Part shown: piece by piece, positions 10,473-21,300 of the stretch
Layout: each line of letters begins with the position of its first letter
Numbering within the stretch: the first letter of the stretch is position 1
Assembly (NCBI RefSeq): GCF_030864355.1
Contig: NC_083395.1
Span: forward strand, 1,922,001-1,986,000
DNA from: Cutaneotrichosporon cavernicola
Taxonomy: Eukaryota > Basidiomycota > Tremellomycetes > Trichosporonales > Trichosporonaceae
Reading direction: 5' to 3'
Length of the DNA stretch: 64,000 nt
Program-made: the position numbers and the translations under genes
The notes under the pieces: generated by a model
What the model saw: only the letters and a program-made list of their open reading frames with translations
The model's database searches: none
Told to the model about the DNA's origin: nothing

Positions 10473-11720
10473 GGTTGTGGAAACGTGAGGAGAAGTTGAT
10501 GGAGTTGTGGTGACCTTGGGTTACAAGTTGGGCGGCCTTAAGTAGCTGAGCTCTGCCCCCAATAAGTGTTGCAATAGCAGGGCAGGTCACTTTGCCAAGG
10601 ACAGCTCGTCGTGCATACTCGCTCTGTGACCACGACGAACTACTGATAATTCTCCTGAAGCAACATGGTTGCAATCTGAAACGAGTGCGAGGGCTGCTGA
10701 AGGGCCACGCTTGACGCTTCTATCTAATCATATGCAAACGATATACAAAAGGAGCTAGGAGGGCGAGCGTAGACTAGATCTCGGAACGCGTCACCTTTCC
10801 GACGAGGACTCCCTACTGGAACTGCGAGGGGTAGTGGTTCACAGCAGGCGAAGCGCTAGTGGCGGGCTGGGAAGCGCTCGCCGAGCTGCCGGCCGCCTCG
10901 GGCGGGGCCACCTGGCGGATCTCGTTGAGGATCTGGTGCGGAAGCCCCACTTCCGGGCCCAATACCCCCTGTAAGCAACGGAGCTCTCATCAACGAGTTG
11001 GTTGAATGAGCGCTTCTCCAGCTCCAGAAGGCGCGGACCTATGTGCAACTCCATCTCAAGAGAGATTTCGGCGCGCAGCGTGTTGTCGGGTGGGCCAGGA
11101 GAAGTCTTCGGCTAGAATCTTCCACCTGGATGCCAAGTGCGCGGCCTTCTGCATGTGGCTACACGAAGGGTTGTTGGTGGGTGCGCATGTTGGTCTTGTG
11201 ACGTGGCGGAACCGTTGGCGATGCGGGTTCTTATGCCGCATGTGTAAAGCGTGATGTACGCGCGCCAGTGTCGTGTGGCGGCGCCAAGTCAGGCTGCTGA
11301 TTCTAAAGGAGGCTTGCACCTGTATGGGCGAGGGTGCCATCGTTTGGGACGCTTCGGACTAGGGGTAGACCCCACCGAATGCAGATCTCGGCACCAAACG
11401 GAGCCAAGGTCCTCAGCGTGAGGGGCATTCGGGGCAAGCGCATCCGAGGGTAGTGTCAGCTGTGGCAGTGCGAAACCATACACGATCATCACATTAACAA
11501 GAGGAAAGGGCGTCCGGCTGTGTTCCGCTCCCTCGACCCCTTGATCGCCTGTGCGTGGCTACCGGATCGCGCCGCGGGGGTTCCAGACAGTCGGAATGCG
11601 GCCATCAGCACCTATGGTAGCGAGTTAGAGGTTCGCATCAGCATGCGCAGAAAAGCATAGATCACCTTTTGAAGCACATGCCATCACTTGTCACTACTGC
11701 ACAGCCTTCTCTTTCACTCC
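10473..11720. other. Intergenic, about 1.25 kb, with a possible orphan exon pair
   Basis: No complete gene recognised. On the minus strand at about 10815-11110 two adjacent open stretches look protein-like; they are listed separately with low confidence. The rest, including 11110-11680, shows nothing I can support. Confidence 0.3.
10815..11108 (-). CDS. Possible terminal exons of an unrecognised gene (low confidence)
   Basis: On the minus strand an AG at about 11109 is followed by an open stretch ending in HIGPRLLELEKRSFNQLVDE. After an AG near 10970 a second stretch reads GPEVGLPHQILNEIRQVAPP, then an Ala/Ser-rich tail ending NHYPSQFQ and a TAG at about 10815. The two stretches read like charged helices plus a disordered C terminus of a real protein. 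I could not find the upstream exons or place it in a family, and the intron between the two would be very short. It may be a gene fragment. Confidence 0.2.
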
Positions 11721-13043
11721 TCACAGCTTGGCGCCGCTCGCTGCCCCGGCGCGTCTAATGCACCGCTGGTTAATCTCGCTGAGGTTCTTGACACCTGCAA
11801 GGGCCATAGTGATGTCAAGTTCTGCGATTATGCGCTCCATGACCGCCTTGGCGCCCTCAGCACCATCGAGCGCGAGGCCGTACAGCCAGGGCCTGCCGAC
11901 GAAGACGGCACTCGCACCGAGGGCGAGTGCCTTGAACACGTCCGCACCAGATCTGATGCCGCTGTCGAAGATGATTGGGATGCGGCCCTCGAGCTCGCGC
12001 GCGACGACCTCAAGCGCGTCAACGGAGGCAATGGCGCCGTCGACCTGCCGCCCGCCGTGGTTGGACACGACAATGCCGTCGACACCGTAGCGGAGGGCAA
12101 GTTCAGCGTCGCTCGAGGTTTGGATACCCTTGAGGATGATGGGGAGCTTGGTGATACTCTTGAGCAGGGCGAGGTCGGTCCACTTGATACCCGAGCAGGG
12201 GAAGACGTCAAGGAATGTCTCCACAGCAGCACGGGGATAGCCGGAGAGGAGGTTGCTAAACGTGTTACCCGGGTAGTGACTGGCCTGGGACCACAGCGTT
12301 CCGAGAGCGGCAAGGGTTGGGCGGGGCGCGGGAATAGACGCGTCTTTGGGCGGTGGGTTCTCGACGCGCTGCTTGACGAGCTCGAGGAACACAGGGTCAG
12401 AGAAGTACTGTGCGAGTCCCATTCCCTTGGCGAAGGGGAGGAAGCCGAGGTCGAGGTCACGCGTGCGCCAACCAATGGTGTGGGTGTCCAGCGTCACCAC
12501 AATTGCCTGCGCGCCTGCTGCCTCTGCACGCGTGACAAGCGATCTCATCAGGTCGTTGTTGTTGCTCCAGTAGAGTTGGTACCACATCGGCGCGGGTCCG
12601 AGGCTCGCAGCCGTCTCCTCCATCGGCCGGCTTCCCTGGGTTGAGAGGACCATGGGGACGCCGAGCGAGGCGGCTGCTTGGGCAACTGCAACTTCGGCTT
12701 GGGGATGCGCCATCTCGAGCACGCCGATCGGCGCGAACATGACTGGCGCTGGGACGTGGGTCCCGAGAACTGTGGTGGCAGTTGAACGCTCGCGCACGTC
12801 ACGCAGCATGTGCGGAACGATCTGGTAACGCTCGAAAGCGGTCACGTTGGCCTCGGCGGTCCTCTGCATGCCGGCGCTACCTGCGACATACCAGTACGCC
12901 TCGGGGGTCATCTTGTTCGATGCGGCGTATGCAAGCGCGAGCGGGTCGGTGGGCACCTTGGGCTTGTGGCCCACCGCACCGAGAGAGTAGATCTGCCCTT
13001 GGATGGCGCGGCCCGCTCCGCCGTAGTCTTTCGGCGGCTGCAT
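11721..13043 (-). CDS. FMN-dependent alpha-hydroxy-acid dehydrogenase (lactate 2-monooxygenase/oxidase type)
   Basis: 440 residues from the ATG at 13043; the frame extends to 13103 but the extra codons do not look coding, and family proteins start close to the QGQIYSLG motif seen here. The family oxidises L-2-hydroxy acids using FMN. Diagnostic parts are PVMFAPIGVLEMAHPQAEVA (FMN-barrel start), LSTQGSRPMEE, MWYQLYW, IVVTLDT, LPIILKGIQTSSDAELAL (Lys contacting FMN), and DGIVVSNHGGRQVDGA, whose His-Gly-Gly-Arg holds the catalytic base and the substrate-binding arginine. Then come DSGIRSGADVFKALALGASA (phosphate site) and a C-terminal MALAGVKNLSEI. The long insert around residues 195-265 fits lactate 2-monooxygenase-like members better than glycolate oxidase. 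Intronless. A final C-terminal SKL-like peroxisomal signal is not present (the protein ends GAKL). Confidence 0.9.
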   Translation of the reverse strand: MQPPKDYGGAGRAIQGQIYSLGAVGHKPKVPTDPLALAYAASNKMTPEAYWYVAGSAGMQRTAEANVTAFERYQIVPHMLRDVRERSTATTVLGTHVPAPVMFAPIGVLEMAHPQAEVAVAQAAASLGVPMVLSTQGSRPMEETAASLGPAPMWYQLYWSNNNDLMRSLVTRAEAAGAQAIVVTLDTHTIGWRTRDLDLGFLPFAKGMGLAQYFSDPVFLELVKQRVENPPPKDASIPAPRPTLAALGTLWSQASHYPGNTFSNLLSGYPRAAVETFLDVFPCSGIKWTDLALLKSITKLPIILKGIQTSSDAELALRYGVDGIVVSNHGGRQVDGAIASVDALEVVARELEGRIPIIFDSGIRSGADVFKALALGASAVFVGRPWLYGLALDGAEGAKAVMERIIAELDITMALAGVKNLSEINQRCIRRAGAASGAKL

Positions 13044-13103
13044 CGTGGATGAGTGAGTGGAACAAAGACAGTGTAGGTTGGTGGGGCTTGGGGAATACAT
13101 CAT

Positions 13104-13489
13104 CGGTCATCATCGGTTATGACTGCTGGGTGGAACCGGGTTGCCGTGGTGGAGGTCGTCCACCTTCGGAATTGGCCGAGACGGGGAGTCTGAGTGCATC
13201 AAGCCATGTCGATGCAACCTGCTGGCGCGGCACAATGGATATCTGCGCGGAACAAGATGGCATCAGTGATATACTGATCGTGGATCAATGAAACGGCGCG
13301 ATGACACAGCACAAGCGTTCGCACTGCTCTCGCCATCACCGTACTGTATCACAATGTATGATTTGAGTAGCAGGTGAAGGCAAACCCCTCCAGCCTCGAG
13401 GCATCACACATCCTCCGCCGAAACACTTCTGGTCACAAATACTCGCAGTCAACACATCCTCCTTCTCTTTCTTACACACTCTCTCAACC
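13104..13489. other. Divergent intergenic region, about 390 bp
   Basis: Promoter space for the oxidase (minus) and the 981-residue protein (plus). A pyrimidine-rich stretch precedes the ATG at 13490. Confidence 0.4.
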
Positions 13490-16435
13490 ATGCTTGATAC
13501 TACCCACCCAGCTCTACACACTCTCCTAGCCATCCTGGCTCTCATCGCCACCCCTGTTGTCTTCGCCCGTGTCGATGCGTCGCTCGCCGTCGTTGTTGGT
13601 TTCGTCGCCGACGCGATCAAGTTCGCTCTCCTGCTAGCGGTAGCGGGCTTTGTCATCCGTTCCACTGGCAACAACCTCAAAGAGCTCAATGGCACGACTT
13701 ACCTCAACGAGCTTGAGGACGCCGTTCGCATTGAGGACGAGGGTTCGAACCAGCTCGTCGCCACTTGGTGCGTCTGCCAGCAGAGACCATCTAACCCAAG
13801 TGCTCCCACAAATGCCAGCATCAAGAACGAGCTCGATGACTCTGCCAATCTCGACATGCATGTTTTGCCGACGGATGCAGAGCTTCCCAGCCACACCGTT
13901 GGTAAGAACGTCAAGGACGTCACCAAGGAGCAGATTGACGACGTGGCTGTCACAGGTGAGTCACCCAGTAGGGTGGCGTTGATGTCAGTGACCGCCACAA
14001 ACGACATCGAGGCCACTTGTCCCCCACACATTACCCAGTCGGCCCCCTCTCCTTCCCTGCGGAACATCAACCATCCCGCCATTGAGTCGACTTCCCCCAA
14101 GGGGCCAATCCAGCCTGTTGGTGTAGGCCAAACATCGACGCCTTCGACTCTTGCCGCTTCCTATTCATCGAATGCTCCCGCCAACACCAACGAGGACGCC
14201 ACGACACACAACATAATGGACCAGGTACACGAGAACCCCAGGCAAGCCAAGAGCCGGGCGAACCCTGTTGAACACCCAGTCGCTGTCAACAGTGATTCCA
14301 AGGGTGATTCTCCGGTCTCCCCCCTCAGCGTTGTGTGGAGCCGCCTTGCCAAGAAGAATAACCCCACCTTGGATGCCGAGATAATCGGCTCCCAGTCCGC
14401 CACCCACAACACTGAGGAGGCTGAGGGCCGCAAGGACGCCAGCGAGCCGGGTGATCAGCGCCCGCGTTACCACGATGCGCCCCGACTAGTGCCCATGGAC
14501 ATGGATCACCGCGATGTCGCCCGTGCTCTTGCAACCTTCGGTGGTGGTGAGACCAAGTGGGGTCAACTTTCGTCTGACGCCTGCGCCAAGATCGAGGAAA
14601 TTTCGAGCGTGCCACCCCAGGAGCACGAGTCGGTCGTGGAGGCGAGGAATAACGTCGAGACGGTGACAGAGGCCAACCCTGAGTCTGTCGACATCGTGTC
14701 TGTTAAGCCGAAGTCCTCTCGCCGTACGGTCAACCCGAGCCACTACTTCAAGCGGCCCGGTGAAGCTAGCCGCTGGAAGCGCATGGCTGGGACACAGCAC
14801 AAGGCCATTGAGCAGAACATGCGGGAGAAACACCGCATCACCACCACTAGCGCCGAGGCCCCGATGGGCTCGAGTGATAGCTTCCTGACCCAGGACAGCC
14901 GTGGCCCTGTGACGCCACCAGAGCACAATGATGGAGTGGAGATCAGGGTAGCCTCGCCTGACGACGAGCGAGTCGCCGCCGAGCCCGAGCTCGTGGACGA
15001 GATGTTTGTTGCCGACATGAAGGCCGAGGACGTGGTAGCTACCATTGCAGAGCCCGAGGCCAAGCCAGGTTCCCGTACCAAGACTCCTGCGGCGAAGACA
15101 GTCGACCCCTTTGCCGACACGGAAGAGGACTACTTCTTGTGCCTGCGCAAACCTAAGCCCGCTTCGCGCCCGTTGAAGCGGGTGGTCATTCTGTTTTCCG
15201 ATCCACCTCCTGTCCAGTGGACGAGAGTCTACACCGAGGACCAAGTCGCTTTCCTTCGACAGCCAGAGGTGGGCCGCAGCAACCAAGGTCCTGTCGTCGA
15301 GTGTACCGATGTCCCTGTCCCTATCGCCAACTACCTCGACCCAACCGTGAACCGAGACTCGCCTACGTCGATCACGAAGCCAATCCTGTTCGACGCGATG
15401 GAGGACGACTTCTTCCCCCCCAAGCCTCAGCCTAAGCCCCAGCTCAAGGTCATCACGGATTGGAGCAAGCCTGAGTTTGTCCAGATCCCCTCGCCTCTCA
15501 AGCCCGGATGCCTCAAGCCAGACTGGACGGCGACGAAGGTCATCCCCGCACTTGCAGGGTTCGAGTTCGCCAGAGCCAATGGCGGCGCAGACTTCGGCCC
15601 CGGTCCCTCGTTCGCCGCCAAGTTCCACAAACGGGCACCCAAACCGCTCTCCCTGGCTATCCGGGTGCCGCCTCCTCCACCGCCCGCCCCAGCCTTCCCA
15701 CCTGGCCTGGAGCCGCCACCCGCTCGCAACGCGATTCCCTACCTACGCCTTGAGCGCAACGAGGTGCCGATGCCCGGGCAGTGGGGCAAAGAGACGACAC
15801 TCACCTTCTTCGAGAGCCTCCGTGGCTCCATCGACAAGCGCACAATCCCCGCTCCACATGTACCCGCGGGCGCGCGGCGCGTTGCCTTCACCCTGGGTGT
15901 GGACCACTGGGACCGGCCCGCGCACATCATTGGCAGCGAGTGGCCACTGCCCGACCTCGAGGAGCTGGTGATTCACGTAACGGACGAAGGCGCGCGCATC
16001 CTCCCCAGTAAGTTTCTCCAGTGCCGCGAGGGCGAGACGCTCGTCGTGCATGGTCCCAAACCCGACGACGGGATCCCATACTACGTCGTGGACAAGATGC
16101 TCCGTGACATGGTGGGCAACCGCACATTCTTTGACGAACTCGCCCACACAATAGGCACCCACCTCAGCATCTCCAGGAAAACAAGGTACACGCTGCGTGG
16201 GGAGTTCGCAGCCCACTGGCTCTGCGGGAACTTTGAGCCGTTTGAGACAGCGTTCAAGGCACGCGTGCGGGCACATGTTCCACGGCGGATGTGGGGGGAG
16301 GTCGAGGAGCGCATCACGTTCCCGACTAACCAGGAGTATATGCGGGCGGTGGGCCACTTGGGCAACTTCCTCGAGAGGTCGCGCAAACCCATCCAGGACA
16401 GTTGGGGTGGGGGCTGGTTTGAGGCGGAGGTGTAA
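13490..16435 (+). CDS. 981-residue protein: membrane-like N terminus, disordered middle, family-like C-terminal domain
   Basis: One open frame from the ATG at 13490. Residues 8-30 and 33-58 are two hydrophobic segments (LLAILALIATPVVFA and FALLLAVAGFVI), which may anchor the protein in a membrane. Residues about 75-720 are rich in Pro, Glu, Ser, Thr and Asp with no folded domain that I recognise. Proline runs are found near residue 725. The last 230 residues are compact: IPYLRLERNEVPMPGQWGKE, RRVAFTLGVDHWDRP, PLPDLEELVIHVTD, and the closing EERITFPTNQEYMRAVGHLG. This last block resembles the ends of the F-box-like proteins (LRFITDEEYR, VCVLTEEEYR). A GTGAGT at 13951 could be a donor, but the frame stays open and I see no need for an intron. 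Function unknown. Confidence 0.65.
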   Translation: MLDTTHPALHTLLAILALIATPVVFARVDASLAVVVGFVADAIKFALLLAVAGFVIRSTGNNLKELNGTTYLNELEDAVRIEDEGSNQLVATWCVCQQRPSNPSAPTNASIKNELDDSANLDMHVLPTDAELPSHTVGKNVKDVTKEQIDDVAVTGESPSRVALMSVTATNDIEATCPPHITQSAPSPSLRNINHPAIESTSPKGPIQPVGVGQTSTPSTLAASYSSNAPANTNEDATTHNIMDQVHENPRQAKSRANPVEHPVAVNSDSKGDSPVSPLSVVWSRLAKKNNPTLDAEIIGSQSATHNTEEAEGRKDASEPGDQRPRYHDAPRLVPMDMDHRDVARALATFGGGETKWGQLSSDACAKIEEISSVPPQEHESVVEARNNVETVTEANPESVDIVSVKPKSSRRTVNPSHYFKRPGEASRWKRMAGTQHKAIEQNMREKHRITTTSAEAPMGSSDSFLTQDSRGPVTPPEHNDGVEIRVASPDDERVAAEPELVDEMFVADMKAEDVVATIAEPEAKPGSRTKTPAAKTVDPFADTEEDYFLCLRKPKPASRPLKRVVILFSDPPPVQWTRVYTEDQVAFLRQPEVGRSNQGPVVECTDVPVPIANYLDPTVNRDSPTSITKPILFDAMEDDFFPPKPQPKPQLKVITDWSKPEFVQIPSPLKPGCLKPDWTATKVIPALAGFEFARANGGADFGPGPSFAAKFHKRAPKPLSLAIRVPPPPPPAPAFPPGLEPPPARNAIPYLRLERNEVPMPGQWGKETTLTFFESLRGSIDKRTIPAPHVPAGARRVAFTLGVDHWDRPAHIIGSEWPLPDLEELVIHVTDEGARILPSKFLQCREGETLVVHGPKPDDGIPYYVVDKMLRDMVGNRTFFDELAHTIGTHLSISRKTRYTLRGEFAAHWLCGNFEPFETAFKARVRAHVPRRMWGEVEERITFPTNQEYMRAVGHLGNFLERSRKPIQDSWGGGWFEAEV

Positions 16436-16803
16436 GAGGACACTGTAAGACGATACCTGTCTTGACAATGATACCTTAGTACGATACCCGTTGGCTTGTA
16501 GTGTGAAATGGGCTCAGTTGTGGATGCATGCCTGTGCTTAGTCGTTAGTTGGTCAGTGGGTGATGATGAGGTGGAGGCTTCGGTTCTGGTGGCAATCATT
16601 CCACCAGCCGAGTGACGACCATTAAGTGTCGCATTGGTATACATGACGCAGAGTTCTTGAGAACCGAGTACACCTCCTGTGCAGTCCACATACGCATGCC
16701 TGGGGAAAAGGGACAAGCTGATACAGCGGATTCCAGCCACTCAGAGTTCCAAAATGCGATATAAATACCTACCCAACACTTCAATTTTCATCGCGTCTTC
16801 ATT
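16436..16803. other. Intergenic, 368 bp
   Basis: Nothing recognised between the 981-residue gene and tRNA-Lys. A TATATC-containing AT-richer stretch at 16757-16772 lies just upstream of the tRNA. Confidence 0.4.
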
Positions 16804-16895
16804 GCCTCGTTATATCAGTCGGTAGATTAAATGACTCTTAATGCGGTTAGGTCCGGTTGATCATTCGGTCGTGGGTTCGAGCCCCACACGAGGCT
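16804..16895 (+). tRNA. tRNA-Lys (anticodon CTT) with a 19-nt intron
   Basis: Cloverleaf by eye: acceptor GCCTCGT (16804-16810) pairs with ACGAGGC (16888-16894). The D arm contains AGTCGGTA with a weak three-pair stem. The anticodon stem AATGA (16830-16834) pairs with TCATT (16861-16865), the loop is CTCTTAA with anticodon CTT at 16837-16839, and the T arm is GTGGG TTCGAGC CCCAC. The two stem halves only meet if 16841-16859 is removed, which is the canonical place one base 3' of the anticodon. The D stem is poorer than usual (TATC/GATT). Confidence 0.9.
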
Positions 16896-17306
16896 TCTCT
16901 TTTGTCCTGGGTGTTTTGGACAAGCAACCCCATCACTCCCTCTGCGGACAACCTACCCTTCTCTCCACTATGTGGCTTTTGCATTGCACAGCATCCTCAT
17001 CTATGCAGCAGCCTCATCGATGCAACATCCTCCTTGGACATGTACCCGCGGAATGACATTGTCACCCTTGGCATTGATTCTAATTCTTTGGCAGTCCGGG
17101 AGCCTCCCGACTCCGGACCGACGGCCCGCTCCGCATACCGCGACTTGCCGTCATTACACGCGACAAGCTCGTGTCGCCCACCTCTGACTCACACAACTAC
17201 CAGCATAGCACTCCAAGCCTTCATCTCGAGCTCTTAAGCCAGTTCCAGTCCCCTGAATGCATCTTGAACACTTCCATCTCCCATCTTCATCTCCATCTAC
17301 CTAAAA
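16896..17306. other. Intergenic, about 410 bp
   Basis: Downstream of tRNA-Lys and upstream of the amidohydrolase. Several overlapping open frames, none protein-like. Pyrimidine- and CCATCT-rich just before the ATG at 17307. Confidence 0.4.
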
Positions 17307-18262
17307 ATGCCCTACACCCCCTCTTCTGCGCGCATCAACCCCCCTCTCCCGAGGGGTTCGTGGGACACGCACTTCCACATCTTCCCACCATCGGCGCCTC
17401 TAGCCCCAAACGCACCATTTACGCCGCCCCGCATCCCGTTATCTGAGGATGAGCGGTTCCATTCACAGCTCGGGACGCCCAATCGCGTCCTAGCGCATAG
17501 CTTTGCGCTCGCAGACCTCTCATCCCTCGAACAGTGGGTTGGTGGGAGTGGGGCGGGAGAGCGACGCGCCCTCGTCCTCCTCACCGACGATATGGGGGCG
17601 GACGAGATCGTCCACCGCCAGAGGGAGGGGGTGCGGGGTATTCGCGCCGTTACAAAGGCCGAGGATGCAAAGGGCAAGGCCAGGGAGATAAAGTCCATGA
17701 TGGAGAGGTTGCAGGAGGCCGGCGTGCGATGGACCGTCGCTGTCCAAGAGGCTGCGACGCCGGGGGTATGGGACCATGTAGGTCTGCATAAAGGAAGGTC
17801 TGACTCCAGCTCCTCGCTATCGTCGATACTATGCCGGACCAGATCCTCATGATCGACCACCTGGGCTTCCTCCCCGGGCCGTGGAACCAGAATCCCCCTC
17901 TAATTCCCACCGCAGAGGAATGCTGCAAGCTCCCGCACGTCGACGCCGTGCTCGCTCTGCTATCCCGGAAGAACACGTACATCAAGCTCAGCGCCCCGTA
18001 CCGCCTCACCTCGCGGTACGAGGCGCTCGAGGGTCTCGTCAAGGCCGTCGCAAAGGCTGCACCGGAGCGCATTGTGTGGGCCTCCGACTGGCCGTTTGTT
18101 CCGACGCCCGCCGAGATCAAGGCGAGCAAGGAACGTGGAGACACAGAGGTTACATTCCACCCTGAGGACATGCCGAAGTGGATTACGCTGCTGCGGGAGT
18201 GGTTGGGTGAGGACCTTTTCAACAAGATGATGGTCGCCAACCCGGCCAAGATTTACGCATGA
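17307..18262 (+). CDS. Amidohydrolase-family metal hydrolase (Amidohydro_2), 2 exons
   Basis: 307 residues, joined 17307-17777 and 17810-18262 in phase 0; the intron is 32 nt. TIM-barrel amidohydrolases of this group cleave C-N, C-O or C-C bonds; relatives include 2-pyrone-4,6-dicarboxylate lactonase and aminocarboxymuconate-semialdehyde decarboxylase. The metal motif is at the N terminus (GSWDTHFHIF, DxHxH), a second His is in QILMIDHLGFLPGP, and the catalytic Asp is in RIVWASDWPFVPTP. The region around residues 115-150 (AREIKSMMERLQEAGVRWTV) is the barrel segment typical of PDC-lactonase-like proteins. No signal peptide, so probably cytosolic. The exact substrate cannot be told. It lies tail to tail with SKI2. 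Confidence 0.85.
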
Positions 18263-18347
18263 GTGTGGTTGAGCAATAGAAGGTCGTCCTGACGCCATAC
18301 ACGATAGCCATATAGCATACAATGCCAACGTCAACTTCTGTAGGTGT

Positions 18348-21300
18348 CTAAAGGTACAAGCTGGCCGCGAACACAACTGTGATGTCAGCGCTGCCGCACT
18401 CATCATACTCACTGTCACGCTTAATTAGCGCCTGCGCGGCCTCCATCTTCTGGAACAGGTCCGCGTCACCAATGACGCGCGCCGCGTCGCGGACCTCGCG
18501 GCATGTCTCATCTAAGCGCGTGATGATACGCACGATACTGCCCTCGGGCACGTCCGTGAGGTTCGTGATCTCCGAGAACGGCTGTCGTTAGTTCCAATAC
18601 CAGACCAAGATGACTCACCATTCCACGGGCCCATTCATACACCACCTCGACAAGGCCAGGCTTGAACTTCTCTCGGAAGTCATCGAACGCAACGTGCTGC
18701 CGTAATTGCGTGTTCTCCACCTTGTCCGCGATCGCGTAGATAATGTCCAGTCCCTGCGCAATTTTGGCGGGGATCTGGGGCTGCGACTCAGTCTTCTCGA
18801 CGAAAACGAAAACGGAGAGCAAGGCGACGGCCTCTTCCGGCGAATAGTCTGCGAGCACGTTGTCGAGTATCAGTTCTGTGAGGATGAGCTCGTGGGCCGA
18901 ATTGATCTCGCACGCCACGCGGCCCTTGAGAAGCACGGTCGCGTTCTCGTCGATGAACTGCAGCTCCTTGAGCACTTCTATGCGCGAGTTGTAGTCAGGC
19001 AGGAGTTCAAGGTTCTGGTCGGAGAGCGCCAGTTGCAGCGCCTTGAGGCTGTTCTCGACCTGTTTGCGCTCATGGATGATCTCGTACTGTAGTCAGTTGG
19101 AAAACCTGGCCAGGCGAGCTCACGTGGTCCTCAAAGTCCTTGCATAGCTGGCAGCCCAGCTTCGAGATACGGTCCGAAAGCGCGATGCGGTGTCGGAGCA
19201 GATCCTGGAACTCGAGCTTGGACAGGCGCGACCAGTCAAACTCCTCGAACGAGTTTCCTGATGCCAACTCGGCTTGAATCTTAACCAGCTCGTCCATAGT
19301 CTGGAATGAGGCCTCCTTCGAGCGCTTGTCGAGGATCGATATCACATCGGCCTTGTGGATACGGCTCGTCACAAAGGCAACTGAAGTGGAGTCCACCGCG
19401 GCGAGCTCCCAGTGGGGGTAATTAATGCTGTTCGGCAGGGCTGGGGGCCAGCGCGGCATCACTTCCGAGTCCTTGATGTCCTCACGCTTGCTCTTCTGGC
19501 CCTTGGTGACAAGCGCAATAACCCAGAACGCCCGGGTATCACGCTTGGTGCCCTCCTGCACAATCGACGGGGCGTTCCTCAAGATGACGGCGACGTTGCC
19601 TGGGTAATGCCCATCGCGGAGGAGAACGATGCGGCCAGGGACGAACTGTTTTCCAGGGGCCCACGCGGCCTGGCGCATGATCTGCGCATTCAGGCGCACC
19701 ACCTCTGTGGAGAGGTCATAGAACGCGCTGATGTCGGTACTGCACACGTCACACTCGACGTTCGGCAGCTTCGCAAGGAGCTTTTCCGTCTACCGTCAGG
19801 TCCCAATATTGTTGAAGAGCTCACCTGCTCGACCTGCTTCTGCTGCTCTGGCGCGAGCTTCTGCGCCGCGTTCTCCGAAAACGAACGCTTGATCATCTCC
19901 TCGACCTTGAGAGCCTCCACGCGGAGAAGATTGAGGATCATGTTGTATGTGAGGCGGAACTGTGACGTGAGTCGATTGGGCACCCCGAGCATCATCTCCT
20001 GCAACTCCTTGACCTGGATGAATCAGCCATAGAACAAGCAAAAAGCTGCTGGGTACTCACACCTGGAAGCTCGTCGCCACCGCTGAGGATAATGACAGTG
20101 CCAGTCGTGTCGAGACCACGTCGACCAGCACGCCCAGCCATCTGCGTGTACTCTCCCGGGAGCAGGTTGCGGAAGCCTGTGCCGTCGTGCTTCCGGATAC
20201 CAGAGAAGACGACGCTCTTTGCTGGCATGTTGACACCCATGGCGAACGTCTCTGTCGCGAAGAGCACCTTGACGAGACCGCGCGCGAAGAGGATCTCGAC
20301 AACCTCTGTGGGTAAGTATTATACCTATCAATGTAACCTGCCTTTCACGAGGGGCAATAAGCCACTGTGGTGCACCCCAATGCCACGGCTAAGGAGCTCA
20401 CGCATGCGCAAGATTTGAGGCAGTGTCCTGTCCGACCCTGTGCCGTCAGCGACTATTACATGAGCGACAGCTCACCCTTCAGGCGCTGGAGCGCGCGGTC
20501 CCACACAATGTGAACCTCGCTCTTCTCCTTGGCGTCGCACAGGTCTGTGCTCGATAAGGTCTGCGCGTACTCCTCGCAGCGCTTCTTGCTGAAGACGAAG
20601 TTGACAACAGGAAGAAGATTGTTCTTGCGCAGGTGGGCGATGAGGTGCGTCCAGACGTTCTGGTCGAGCTGCCCGCGACCTGGTCGACGCCCACCTCCTC
20701 CACCACCACCACCCCCGCCGCCGCCGCCGCCCCGTTGAGCTGAACCGGGTGCGCCTTGGCCACCCCCACGGTTGGCGTGTGTCCGACCGCCGCCGACGCG
20801 CGTGAATGGGGCCGGCTTGCCAGTGGGGAGGTCGCGCGCCTTTGTCGGGGCACCTCCTCGTCCGCCGGTGCGGGTGAGTGGAGGAAGGCCGGCGGCCTCG
20901 CGCTCCTTGTCTTGCTTCCGCCGCAGCGCATCCCCCGCATTCTTGTATCTGTACGTCAGTAAACGAAGTAAACCCTCATCTCACCCGTTGCCCAAAAACT
21001 GGCCCTTCGAGTCGACAATCTTGTGCAGCTCCTTACCTGCCCAGAGGAAGTGCTCAAGAGGGACTGGGCGCATGGGGGTTGAGATGACGTAGATGTTCTT
21101 CTTCTTCGTCCGCCTGCACAGTTAGCGACGTCTAACCTAAGAGCTTACCCAACCCAGTCTGCGAACTCCTTGGTATTTGGCACAGTGGCGGAAAGCAGGA
21201 TGATATTCACGTGCTCGGGCAACATGATGATAACCTCCTCCCACACGACACCACGCTGTCGTCAGTTGCAACTATGCCGTCTAGCTCACCTCCGCGTCGT

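Noticed and set aside
11688..12644. 318-codon plus-strand frame opposite the alpha-hydroxy-acid oxidase.
   Set aside because: Antisense shadow of a GC-rich coding region; no domain.
13951..14000. GTGAGT inside the 981-residue protein as an intron donor.
   Set aside because: The frame stays open across it and no family evidence asks for an intron.
14486..15628. 380-codon minus-strand frame opposite the 981-residue gene.
   Set aside because: Antisense shadow; composition mirrors the sense codons.
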